Assembly: GCA_030789695.1 (NCBI GenBank)
Contig: CM061142.1
Span: 278,869,043 to 278,933,042, forward strand
Source: Scilla litardierei
Lineage: Eukaryota > Streptophyta > Magnoliopsida > Asparagales > Asparagaceae
Direction: 5' to 3'
DNA: 64,000 nucleotides
Of this stretch, positions 55,474 to 64,000 are shown piece by piece; the first letter of the stretch is position 1; each line of letters opens with the position of its first letter. The notes below the pieces were generated by a model. It was not told the DNA's origin and did no database searches. It saw only the letters and a program-made list of their open reading frames with translations. The position numbers were made by a program, and so were the translations under genes.

Positions 55474-57219
55474 TGTTGAATATTGGACTCCCCGGATTTG
55501 GTTTTGGATGATGAGCAAACATAAATAATTCATGATCTAACAATTTGTGAGCGCAGTATTGGAGATCGTCGCCAATTTCACGTGAACATTCAAAGCGACA
55601 TCTCAACACTTTCCAAAGCTCATTTTCATGCCTAAAGCTTCGTTGAAGCTCTTGCGACGCTTTGGAAGTAATGAAGATTCAATCGAAGCTCTCAAAGACC
55701 GTTTATTAAGGTTTTATTTATAGTCTTTTAGTTTCGATTGATAGAATGTTAAGCCTTGAGTATATCTTACGTTTCTATCTTCATTACGCTCATTTCGTAG
55801 CTCTAGGATTCTTGCACAAGTTCACTCTAACTTCCTCGAAGCGTCGTGCTTCGATTCAGACTTTGTTGTGCATGTTAGTTGGTACAAGAACAAGTACTGA
55901 CCGACTAGATGGTGATCTAGTCGGTCGGCCACTGTTCTTGGACCGACTAGTTTCTGTCAGTTAATTCTTAGCTCTTTACTGTTTACAGTTAGTCGGTCTA
56001 TGTTGACTCACCGACCGACTAGTTTGTGAACTAGTCGGTCAGTGATGCTTCTTTGACCGACTAGTTGAGACTGACTGTTCTCTCTAAAATTCTCCTAAGC
56101 TACTGTTTACCGTTAGTCGGTCTAAGAACGTTTGATGACCGACTAGTTGATAATCTAGTCGGTCAACTTTTGTTCTTGGACCGACTAAGTCAACTTGCCT
56201 TCAGACTATGTTGTTTTGCCTCTTAGTCGGTCTACGTTCATTGGATGACCGACTAGTTGTGAAACTAGTCGGTCAGACAGTGTTCTTGGACCAACTAGTT
56301 TTCTAGGTCTGAAATTCTATCTCTTCTCAGATCTGCTCTTAGTCGGTCCATGCTTTGTGACTGACCGACTAGTTGATGAACTAGTCGGTCAGTGAGTGTT
56401 CTTTGACCGACTAGATCTCACAGATTTCTTTCCGTTGGAGATTGACCTAACTTGTTTTTATGGGACCCTATAAATACGAACCTAGGTCATTTCTATCTTC
56501 AATAGAGCTGTCATTAAGAGATTCATTGAGTTCTAAAGAGATAGCTATTCTCCCTCAAATCTAAAGCTCTCTTCCTCACAAGAAACCCATTCTCTCTCAT
56601 TTCTAGATCTAGAGAGAAGCTTGTTCTTGGTGAGCTCTTCAAGCTATTGCTTGATTCAAGTTTCCAAATCTTCCCTAGGCACCCATTGCTGCTCATTTCC
56701 TTGGTGCTAGGGTTTGGTAACTTCATCTTCCTCAAATCCTTCATTCCACCTTTTGGGTAAGAAAAACTCAAGGTATAGGATTTTGTGGTAAGAGTATTTA
56801 TTTCATATTAAACTCTTTTATATTGCTTATTGGCTCTCTCGGTTGTGAGAGAAGTTTGTGATCCCGGGTTGTGGGATTCACTTTGCCATTGCATGTATGA
56901 TTTGATCTTGTGAAGGTTTTTCACAAGATATTCATAGTGGAAATCTTGAGTTAGGGTTTCTAACTCAAGTATCCGGAAAGGATCCGGGTGGTTGGGACGT
57001 AGGATCACCGGGAACAAGTCGGGGAGACTTGGGTGGATCCGAACCCATTAACTTCATTTGTTAGCATTGTTAATTTCATTGTTGTCATTCAATTTAAGCT
57101 TCCGCAAATTGACTTGGTAGTTGTGTGCAATTTAATTTGGAATAATACGCCTTATTATTTTAAAGTACTATTCACCCCCCCCCCTCTAGTACTTGTGCAG
57201 TAGCTGGTAGGGCATTACA
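55474..57219 (+). mobile_element. 3' LTR of the SIRE-like element
   Basis: 1746 bases, nearly identical to 46549-48291. The differences I see are A/G near 46632 versus 55557, C/T near 46922 versus 55847, G/A near 48055 versus 56980, and three extra C in the C-run near 57176. Confidence 0.95.
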
Positions 57220-57300
57220 GTAAAGACACAACACTAAGAGATAGAAGTATCACACTAAAACTTTCGAAATCAATCAAAAATTTGCTAATATTAGAAACCG

Positions 57301-57322
57301 TTGTCCCTGGCAACGGTGCCAA
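57301..57322 (-). promoter_or_regulatory. Primer-binding site of the Athila-like element
   Basis: On the minus strand TTGGCACCGTTGCCAGGGAC follows the LTR end TTCAATCA. It resembles the TGGCGCCGTTGCCGGGG site of Athila-type elements, which is complementary to tRNA-Asp, with a few changes. Confidence 0.75.
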
Positions 57323-57323
57323 T

Positions 57324-57354
57324 TGATTGAATCGGAGGACGCGCAAGGAGCACG
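57324..57354 (-). mobile_element. Stub of the 5' LTR of the Athila-like element
   Basis: 31 bases matching the first bases of 33354-34734, apart from CT to TC near the start. It is then replaced by CACTACTACAAAA. The break is the CACTA insertion point. Confidence 0.75.
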
Positions 57355-57365
57355 CACTACTACAA

Positions 57366-58012
57366 AATGGGCCTTTAACAGCGCTTAAATAAGGTCTTTA
57401 ATAGCGCTTTACAAGCGCTGTCTATCTCGCCGCTGCTAAAGAGGGGGCTGGTTTTAATAGCGCTTTACAAGCGCTGTTAAAAGGGGCCTTTAACAGCGCT
57501 TGTTAGTGCAAGCGTTGTTAAAGGGGGGGCCTTTAACAGCGCTTGTTAGTGCAAGCGTTGTTAAAGGGGGGCCTTTAACAGCGCTTGTTAGTGCAAGCGC
57601 TGTTAAAGGGGAGCCTTTAACAGCGCTAGCACTAACAAGCGCTGTTAAAGGCCCCCCTTTAACAGCGCTTGTTAGTGCAAGCGCTGTTAAAGGGGGGCCT
57701 TTTACAGCGCTTGCACTAACAAGCGCTGTTAAAGGCCCCCCTTTAATAGCGCTTGTTAGTGCAAGCGTTGTTAAAGGGGGGCCTTTAACAGCGCTTATTA
57801 GTGCAAGCGCTGTTAAAGTGGGGCCTTTAACAGCGCATGTGCTAAAGAAGCGCTGTTAAAGGTGGACCTTTCACGGCGCTTGTACTAAACAAGCGCTGTC
57901 TATTGGGACCTAGACAGCGCTTCTTTAGTACAAGTGCTATTAAAGGTCCACCATAAACATCGCTTGTACTAAACAAGCGCTGTTAAAGGTCCCAGATAGA
58001 CAGCGCTTGTTT
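57366..58012. repeat. Subterminal repeats of the CACTA element
   Basis: About 14 variants of the words CTTTAACAGCGCTTG and CAAGCGCTGTTAAAGG, in both orientations, are packed so that neighbouring pairs form inverted repeats with TTAGTG loops. Density falls off to the right of 57880. Subterminal arrays of this kind are transposase-binding regions in CACTA elements. The 119-codon Leu/Thr/Ala ORF across them is an artefact. Confidence 0.9.
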
Positions 58013-59845
58013 CAATTTATTTTATTGTTTCTCCCTACGTTTTATATTTAAATAGATCCATTTAATGTTCAAAATGCTTAAATAAACTACCAATAACATT
58101 AAATTACAAGAAACAATTATTACAAGAAACAATCAAATTAAATTGCTTTTATTCAACAATCACATAAATTAGACAATGTGCATTGATTTTGGAAGATGAT
58201 CCGTAATACAAATAAGAAACATTATCACATATAAAACTTATCAGTCATTATCCATTAAATCACTCCTTGAACAATACATTTCCCGACAGCAGTAATATAC
58301 ATTCCAGAGCGGCCATGCACACAGTCGGACAACGACAATGACAACGGATACACCGCCCACGTCGGTTCAATCGGACCCACAGCCGGAATCAGCCCTTCAC
58401 GACCATAAGATTTAAAGTGAGTGTAAAGAAAGTGTTCAGTATAGATGACTTTGCTTTCTGTCCTCTTTTCCTTTATTTATCCATCAGCATCTTCGGTTGG
58501 TATATTGTGAGCATGTGATGGTTGAAGTACATGCAATTCGGTGGCAAGAGCACTTAGAACTTGTGGGAAGTTAAGACTAGTGATCCAGGCAACCTAGCTG
58601 AAGTATTCTGACGGGCAAGAGTCTCATATATACTTGAAGCTTGTAGCTGCGACAATGGTTGCCCTTTGCTGACAAAAAATTGGCAGATTGCTATAACAGT
58701 ACCTCGCTGAAACTGTTGAGCACAAATATTATTTTTGTTTCCAGGTTACAAATGAAATAGAAGTTAGATATTAGTGATTAACACAAAATAATATTATTCA
58801 TGCAATAGTCCTAGCAACAGCGAAACATCAACTATTTCGGCCTAGCTCAAAAAGTAACAACAATCCCCTGTTTCTCTCCATATATAGGACATGTTGAGTG
58901 TGGGTGGTGGTCGTGATGGATGATGCTTAATAAGCCTTAGAAATAAATTGCAAGCTGCAAGCTTTCAAATATTACAAGTTACAACCTTCCTCCTCAATTG
59001 TCCTCCTTTGACATGTTGGGGTAATGAAATTCTTATAGGAAACATGGTCAAGCAAACTATAGGTCATACGCACCAGCATATCAGTATAAGTGCAAGAACA
59101 CACACAATTTTTGCCTTGACATGGTAATCAAGTGCAAACTAATAGACGTCTTCAGATTAAATATAATAATGCAAGGCAAAAGCAACTAATATGTAAGAAA
59201 AAAATAAAAAGTCAACCAAGAACTAAAAATAGTACAAATGCATGTCCACAAAAATAGGAGAAAATTCCATATATTTGAAGACAAAAGAATAAACAAAAGG
59301 ATTCTGAAGATGGTTACATGCTGCTAAAGTTTGGTCATGTAATAGTTCATATTTTTGGTAGCCCAAGGATAACAATATACCGAACACATATATTATGAGT
59401 TATTTACAATAATTCAGCACATTTTCAAATCTTTTGCAACTATGTACATTCAACAAAAGTGCATGTTGAGTGTCTCCTAAACTAGAATCGCTATGGACAT
59501 CACAATCCCTAAGCAGATATTAGCATACCAGTTTTAATCACCATGCACACCAAAAACTCAAATGCAGACAATAGCATGACATGTACCAACAATATTAATT
59601 CGAAAAAGCCAAAACATATTCAGAGTGTTAGAGAAGACAAACGGCTCAGCAGAAACAAAAAGAGGATGAGTCACTATGATGGGTGACCAGAAATATGAAT
59701 ATTCACATAAAAATATTTGTATAATCAATTACACTGCAATTTGTTTCCAACTTAACCACGAGTAGTCAGGGAAAAAAGTTCCTACAGTTCAATTAAAGAA
59801 GACGTTAAAGGAGCTACTTTATTTGGTCATTTTAAAGTTCATTAC
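58013..59845 (-). other. CACTA interior left of the synthetase exons, two weak coding-like patches
   Basis: On the minus strand 58270-58420 can be read as GLIPAVGPIEPTWAV followed by a serine-rich stretch, and 58480-58640 as FPQVLSALATELHVLQPSHAHN. Both are bounded by stops and I do not recognise them. The rest is AT-rich, intron- or spacer-like. No long ORF is present. Confidence 0.3.
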
Positions 59846-61064
59846 CTTTTCATCCAAACTAACTCCAAGGCGCTTATATATCGCATCAAATTCCTTACGG
59901 CTGATCTTGCAAATTTTTTTCCACGCATTATGGTACTTGGTTTCCCCACTCTAAGAACAAGAACAAAGAAAATAATCTTAAAAGTATTTTCAAAGGAAAA
60001 ACAGAACCAAGGATGAAAAAATATGTAATGCAATTCATTCTTTTCACTCTTAACAGTGTGAGAAATTCAGAATGTGTTCACATAAATAAGAATATCTACC
60101 TGAAGCAGAACCACAGCTAATTGTGCCCGTTCTTTGAAAGAAAGGTCTTCGTCAAACCTCTTTTTTGAGGCCTTGTAGAATTCCTAAAACAATGGTATGC
60201 GAAAAACAGAAAAAGAAATAGGAATTAGAAATCATATAATTTGAAATTTCAAATCGATGATGAAAATTCCTTGCTTATGCTTGGTATATTTACATATAAT
60301 GTACTTATTATGACATAAATACGTAATGGAGGCCCTTCAAGAGTGTTTCCATTTGATTATTGACTAAGTTCAATAATGTCCTCAGATAGGAAAGAGGAAG
60401 AAGTTGCTTAATATTATGATTTTCCCACTATTCTTCTATTTATTTAAATTTTTTACCTTTTATTATCTCAACAAGCATTAAGTGATTCATGTTCTACAAA
60501 ACTGAGGAATGAAAAAGAAACTTTTTCAAATAGCAATCAGATTATGTAAATCTGAACAAGTAAAGAAAAGACATCCAATTACTTTTGTGCTTCTCTCAGC
60601 CAATTTACTTACTGCCAGTTATATAACATGTGCCAAAAAATTTAGTGAATTAAGAATTCCGAGGCAATTTTCCTCTTGATGCCACCATGAAAAGCACAAA
60701 TTAAGCATGCATGTCATTGTCACTATATGTTGCATGTAATGGTCATGTGATAATGTCAATACCAAATTCAATATCTACACTGTCTGTATATTATCATGTA
60801 TCGATAATCTTAGTTGATTTATCATAAATCCATTAGAATCTTCAAACACCTAGGAATGACCACAGTTTGATCCAATAAACATATTGAGAAAATAGCATCT
60901 GGAACAGCATACTTGTATATTCAATGTACAACTAACTAAATGCTATCATACATAGCAAGACCAATATAGGATTTTCTATGCACCTGGAGATCCCCAATGG
61001 CTTGCTCTGCAGCATTCTCCCAATTAGGAAACTTTTCAAACAGAAATTCAATTAACATTCCAAA
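59846..61064 (-). pseudogene. Captured fragment of cytosolic arginyl-tRNA synthetase, three consecutive exons
   Basis: Reading leftward: exon 60984-61064 (27 codons, FGMLIEFLFEKFPNWENAAE...), exon 60100-60183 (28 codons, FYKASKKRFDEDLSFKERAQ...), exon 59846-59950 (35 codons, YHNAWKKICKISRKEFDAIY...). Each has an AG acceptor and GT donor, all in phase 0. Their order and residues match the central part of plant ArgRS (class I, cytosolic, attaches Arg to tRNA), just after the first catalytic half and before the GESFYNP segment. The introns are 149 and 800 bases. Exons for the nucleotide-binding HIGH and KMSKS regions are absent. It cannot be functional. Retained introns show DNA-level capture, not a processed copy. 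Confidence 0.85.
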
Positions 61065-62040
61065 CTGCAGAATATAAGAAAGAGTATCTTTCAATTCCAA
61101 AACGAAGTGATGTAAATGCATAAAAAGAAGATGAACAACAATGCCTGGATGTAGCCCAAACAAAAGTCAGCAGTTATTTTACAGATGTAAGACTATCTAA
61201 CATGACATATTTTGTCCTTAAGCGCATCAAGAAATGTCAACCACCAACCAATTTAACCATCAAAAACCAAAATATAATAATGATAATGATAATTTAAATT
61301 TTGGCACCAACATAATCTGATCTTTCAGTACAGTTAGTGATAGTTTACCTTAGAAAACCCATGCAGTAGAAACCAATATAGCTGATTTCTTGTACATGAA
61401 TATATCTCGATCTTCAAACAGAAGTTCAATTATCATAATTCTCCATATTCTCTACCCATGAGTACAACGTTGTTTAATATCATGAAAAACTAGGACAATA
61501 ATCAATTGTTGGCTGGATTTGACGAAGTACAATTTGATCAATTGATTATATGTTAAGTTTTTTTTTTCTGGATAATAGTCTGAAAGTGCGCAATTACTTC
61601 ACTCAACGTGTCTGCAAGTTTTATTTGCAAATGCAGATTGCATTAAGCAAATTAGTTTTGATGAAAATTGAGCTAATACAGATGGTAATAAAAAGTTTAA
61701 AGTCAGATTAGTGAAACAAGGAATAAGACATCTCTTGTTTAACTCACAGAATCCAGATGTTATAATATGGCAAGTCTTTACTCTCCTTGAAATTGCATAA
61801 AACTTCTAACCATAGGAAGAAAGTACAGCATGTAACCGGCGGTAGTGAATTGTTAAATTAAGTTTGGTTCTCCATTGAAATAGAAGATAAATGAATCGAA
61901 AAGAGAGAACAGAATTTTTTTTGAAAGAATGATTGAGGGTGATGGAGTAGAATTGAATTATGGGGGTTTTTGGCGAACGAAAACGATGGGGGGAAACATT
62001 TGGGAAGTCCGCATGTGCGAAATTTTTTGAGCTCTTTGAT
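61065..62040. other. Spacer between the two captured gene fragments
   Basis: AT-rich, no gene seen. The next ArgRS exon expected upstream (the HVGDWGTQ segment) was not found. The right margin around 61940-62040 has runs of G and T and no coding signal. Confidence 0.5.
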
Positions 62041-62095
62041 CTATAATAGCGCTTGCAAAAAGACAAACGCTGTCTATTGTCAAACCTATAACAGC
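62041..62095. repeat. Second block of CACTA-like subterminal words
   Basis: Contains ATAGCGCTTGC, AACGCTGTCTATTG and CTATAACAGC, the same words as the left array, with weaker conservation. It abuts the truncated exon at 62096 exactly, so it marks a capture or rearrangement junction. Confidence 0.6.
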
Positions 62096-62474
62096 AAGGC
62101 ACCAAGCTGGAGCATCATGTCTGAGCGGTCCTGAGAGTGGCAAACTATATGTACATGCCTGAAAAATTCTCCAGCGCAATGGCAACGAATTTTATGATAA
62201 AACGACAATGAAAATGATTAACTTCTTTTAGTGTACAAAATTTTACCTTGGATCGAATCCAAACTGGCTGCGAGTACAGATGGTTTACGCCCCGGACCTG
62301 CCGATCAACATAACCAACCGCATTGCAAGCTTGACCCAGGTGACCTCTCACACCACACTTAAACTGAAAATTGATGTTGTCAATATTTTGATCACAAATT
62401 CAACTATACAATGAAAAGGAATCTCGCGTGTTTAACGTACTGTAAATGTTTTGCCATCATTCGGATCGCCAGCA
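62096..62474 (-). pseudogene. Captured fragment of a heparan-alpha-glucosaminide N-acetyltransferase-like gene, three exons
   Basis: Reading leftward: exon 62441-62474 (GDPNDGKTFT), exon 62247-62363 (39 codons, FKCGVRGHLGQACNAVGYVD...), exon piece 62096-62158 (21 codons, SGPLRHDAPAWCL). Splice sites are canonical (GTACGT and GTAAAA donors; AG acceptors) and phases agree. The residues match the luminal loop of plant HGSNAT/DUF5009-type membrane proteins (FTVKCGVRG, CNAVGYIDR, PLRxDAPAWC). The third exon stops abruptly at a CACTA subterminal block where the family continues with PFEPEG. The transmembrane segments are absent. It is a fragment on the same strand as the synthetase fragment. Confidence 0.75.
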
Positions 62475-62706
62475 CTGTGGAAAACAAAGCTCTAGTCCGA
62501 TACGTATAGCGTGTATGTAGTGACCATGTATATGACAAATGCGATGAAACCACCAAGCCTGCTTATTCATGAAGAGAGTAATAACATGGCTGGTTTGGAC
62601 AGAGTCAAGGCAATAGATCAGATACCAAATCCAAATCAAATCTTGATTTGAGACAAACCACCAGAGATTGATTGATATTGAAACCACTCAGGCTGAAAGC
62701 AATAGA

Positions 62707-62707
<1 letters not shown>

Positions 62708-62774
<67 letters not shown>
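62708..62774. repeat. ACT trinucleotide microsatellite
   Basis: About 22 uninterrupted ACT units. A possible length-polymorphic marker. Confidence 0.95.
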
Positions 62775-63007
62775 AAGATTAATGAATCAGCCACCCATAA
62801 GCATACAATTCTCTCACTAGTTACTTTTATAATCAATTAAGTGATTATTGAATTGTTCCATATCTACCAAGAACCTGAATCTCTGATTGGCCTGCCATTG
62901 TTACAAAATTTATATTTTTGGATCCAGTGATATACAGCAAAGGTTTAATACATTGCAATTTGCAAAGAAGCATCCTAGCCTACAGGGTATGGAAAACGAA
63001 AACTTAC

Positions 63008-63219
63008 ACTGACTGGACGAATATATTCTCTTCCAAATAAGTCCCGAATCCTAGCTTTCGGGAGAATCTGAAGACTTTTGATGCACTCCTACATGAAAGA
63101 TAGTTCAACTCATTGCGATCACTTCGAAGCCATGGAAACTTCACACCATATGGACCTAGCACACCATCAAAGGACTTAAAGAACCTGAATCTCTGCAGCT
63201 TCCTCAGATACGTCGGCAT
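63008..63219 (-). pseudogene. Two exon-like segments of an unidentified gene
   Basis: Reading leftward: 63185-63219 (ADVSEEAAEIQ, donor GTTCTT) and 63008-63088 (27 codons, CIKSLQILPKARIRDLFGRE..., donor GTAAGT). Phases agree across the join. The second segment looks like a real exon by length, composition and splice context. I do not recognise the family. They lie on the same strand as the other captured fragments and may be a third capture, or part of a host gene extending left-to-right out of the window. Confidence 0.4.
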
Positions 63220-64000
63220 CTATTTCAAGATGGAACGGAAAAGAGATGAATAAATATACAACTTTTTATCAAAATCAATCAACGAATCACTGACTCAAAT
63301 TGCACAAAATCTTTAAATTTGATGGAGAAATGGAGATACCTTCAAACGACGTCAGCTTGGGACATCGTCGGCGATCAAAATCGTATTTTGATTTCATTGA
63401 CCCATCATAAATTCATGACAAGTGAAGAGATGATAAAAATGGGGGGAAATTGTGAATTTTTTTGTAGGCAAGCTTCTCAAGAATTTCACGTACTCTTTCT
63501 GTCGAAGGAAGTGCAAGGAGACTGCAAGCTGGCCTTCGGTTGAGTAATTTCTGCAAACATGGAGTGGTCGAAAGATTAGATAGCGAAACAGACGGAAATT
63601 TGTGAAAACAAGGAAAAATTGAAAGAGAGGGATATACTTAACTTTGATCAATGAAGCCATACAGCATCAAATGATCTATACCAAGTTCATGAGAGAGAAA
63701 TTAACAATGCAGGTCTGATATAAAATTTACAATGTGAGTCTCAAGCTTGATTAACGGTCCAACGATGAGCATTTTCCATTAATGTTCCACACAAAATTAT
63801 AATAGGTTTGCAAGATGAGATGCAAAAATTAGCCCAAAATCAATAAGCCTTAATCATCTGCATCAAGAAAAAGAGTTCAAATGCAGAATATTTTTTTTCA
63901 AAACAAAATTGTCACAGGACAGGAGCATCATTACCCTCTCTAGTAAATTTATACATCAAAAGTTCCCTGCAAGCTTTAATAAAAGCTGCTGTTCGCAAGG
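63220..64000. other. Right edge of the window
   Basis: AT-rich with no certain gene. One exon-like piece on the minus strand ends at 63550 after TTTGCAG and reads YSTEGQLAVSLHFLRQKE up to a GTACGT donor. It is unassigned and weak. No CACTA right terminus is present. Confidence 0.3.

Larger units (their letters stand above)
46549..57219 (+). mobile_element. Very young SIRE-like Copia element
   Basis: LTRs 46549-48291 and 55474-57219 begin TGTTGAATATTGG and end GGGCATTACA, flanked by GTAAA at 46544-46548 and 57220-57224. I see three base changes plus a length change in a C-run across 1.74 kb. At an assumed 1.3e-8 per site per year that is below 0.1 million years. A TGGTATCAAAGC primer-binding site follows the left LTR and AAAAGGGGGAGAA precedes the right one. 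gag and pol are long and open. A downstream 1.7-kb segment lacks a long env-like ORF. The CCAAAGGGGGAGA tail phrases and large size fit the SIRE/Maximus lineage. Confidence 0.95.
33354..57354 (-). mobile_element. Gag-only Athila-like element split by two Copia insertions
   Basis: Its own parts are 33354-37048, 46049-46548 and 57220-57354. The left LTR is complete; the right (5') LTR is a 31-base stub cut by the CACTA end. Both LTR copies start TGATTGAA on the plus strand and share GGAGGACGCGCAAGGAGCAC. The primer-binding site at 57301-57322 and the polypurine tract at 34735-34746 fix the minus-strand orientation. Without insertions the interior is about 2.9 kb and has gag but no pol. TSD ACGAG lies at 33349-33353; the other copy is not visible. 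Confidence 0.75.
57355..64000. mobile_element. CACTA-type transposon, left end to beyond the window, with captured gene exons
   Basis: The left terminus CACTACTACAAAATGGG has the CACTA signature and is followed by about 640 bases of subterminal repeats. No transposase ORF is seen. Minus-strand exons of at least two host genes lie inside, and a second, shorter block of similar subterminal words is at 62041-62095. A matching inverted terminus (TTGTAGTAGTG) is not found before 64000, so the right end lies beyond or was lost. If the right end were at 62095, Athila LTR should resume there, and it does not. ACG before the start (57352-57354) is the candidate 3-base target duplication. Confidence 0.65.

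Noticed and set aside
33354..57354. Treating 33354-34734 as a solo LTR
   Set aside because: A polypurine tract, gag and a primer site with matching LTR stub at 57324 show it belongs to a longer, interrupted element.
57500..57859. 119-codon ORF with repeating KGGPLTALVSAS-type units
   Set aside because: It is a translation of CACTA subterminal repeats, with an obvious DNA-level explanation.
57366..58012. Regularly spaced repeats that might suggest a CRISPR array
   Set aside because: The units are in alternating orientation with no constant-length unique spacers, in a plant nuclear context next to a CACTA terminus.
57355..62095. CACTA element ending at 62095
   Set aside because: Athila LTR does not resume there and no inverted CACTA terminus is present, so the right end must lie farther on or be deleted.

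Overview
This is about 64 kb of repeat-dense plant nuclear DNA, from an angiosperm and most likely a eudicot. The evidence is the element types: Tekay/Del-type and Tat/Athila-type Gypsy elements, SIRE-like and other Copia elements, an L1-type LINE, a Helitron and a CACTA transposon, together with intron-bearing fragments of plant housekeeping genes. I see no intact host gene, and no tRNA or rRNA gene. One run of 500 N (30797-31296) is an assembly gap. Boundaries were read directly: paired long terminal repeats (LTRs), TG...CA ends, primer-binding sites, polypurine tracts and target-site duplications (TSDs).

Left block (1-30796). A Tekay/Del-like Gypsy element (partial LTR 1-836, eroded interior, complete LTR 3541-6946) sits in the 5' LTR of an older plus-strand Athila-like element (about 6947 to the gap). 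That element's gag-like frame is broken by stops and frameshifts, and a minus-strand Tat-type Gypsy element (9037-24794, TSD TTTCC) interrupts it. The Tat element has a gag frame and a spliced antisense extra ORF but no protease, reverse transcriptase or integrase. A Copia element (15416-23729, TSD GCGCC) is nested in the Tat gag; it is complete except for one frameshift in integrase. Farther right the Athila-like element carries a 5'-truncated LINE in a TA-repeat (26736-29114) and a short Helitron (29115-30030), then its own polypurine tract and the start of its 3' LTR.

Middle block (31297-57354). After an unresolved LTR-like stretch comes a minus-strand, gag-only Athila-like element (3' LTR 33354-34734; stub of 5' LTR 57324-57354). 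It is split by a gag-only Copia element with 2.5-kb LTRs (37049-46048, TSD AGCTC) and by a very young SIRE-like Copia element (46549-57219, TSD GTAAA). The SIRE-like LTRs differ at only about three bases.

Right block (57355-64000). A CACTA-type end with dense subterminal repeats lies in the 5' LTR stub. Behind it, on the minus strand, are three consecutive exons of a cytosolic arginyl-tRNA synthetase gene and three of a heparan-alpha-glucosaminide N-acetyltransferase-like gene, plus unidentified exon-like pieces. This looks like a gene-capturing CACTA element; its right end is not in the window.

Two themes stand out. The first is captured multi-exon gene fragments in the CACTA region. The second is that at least five unrelated LTR-element families here each carry arrays of short dyad-symmetric motifs with a different core sequence, in the LTR or leader. 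Several elements keep gag but lack pol, so they would depend on proteins supplied by other elements.
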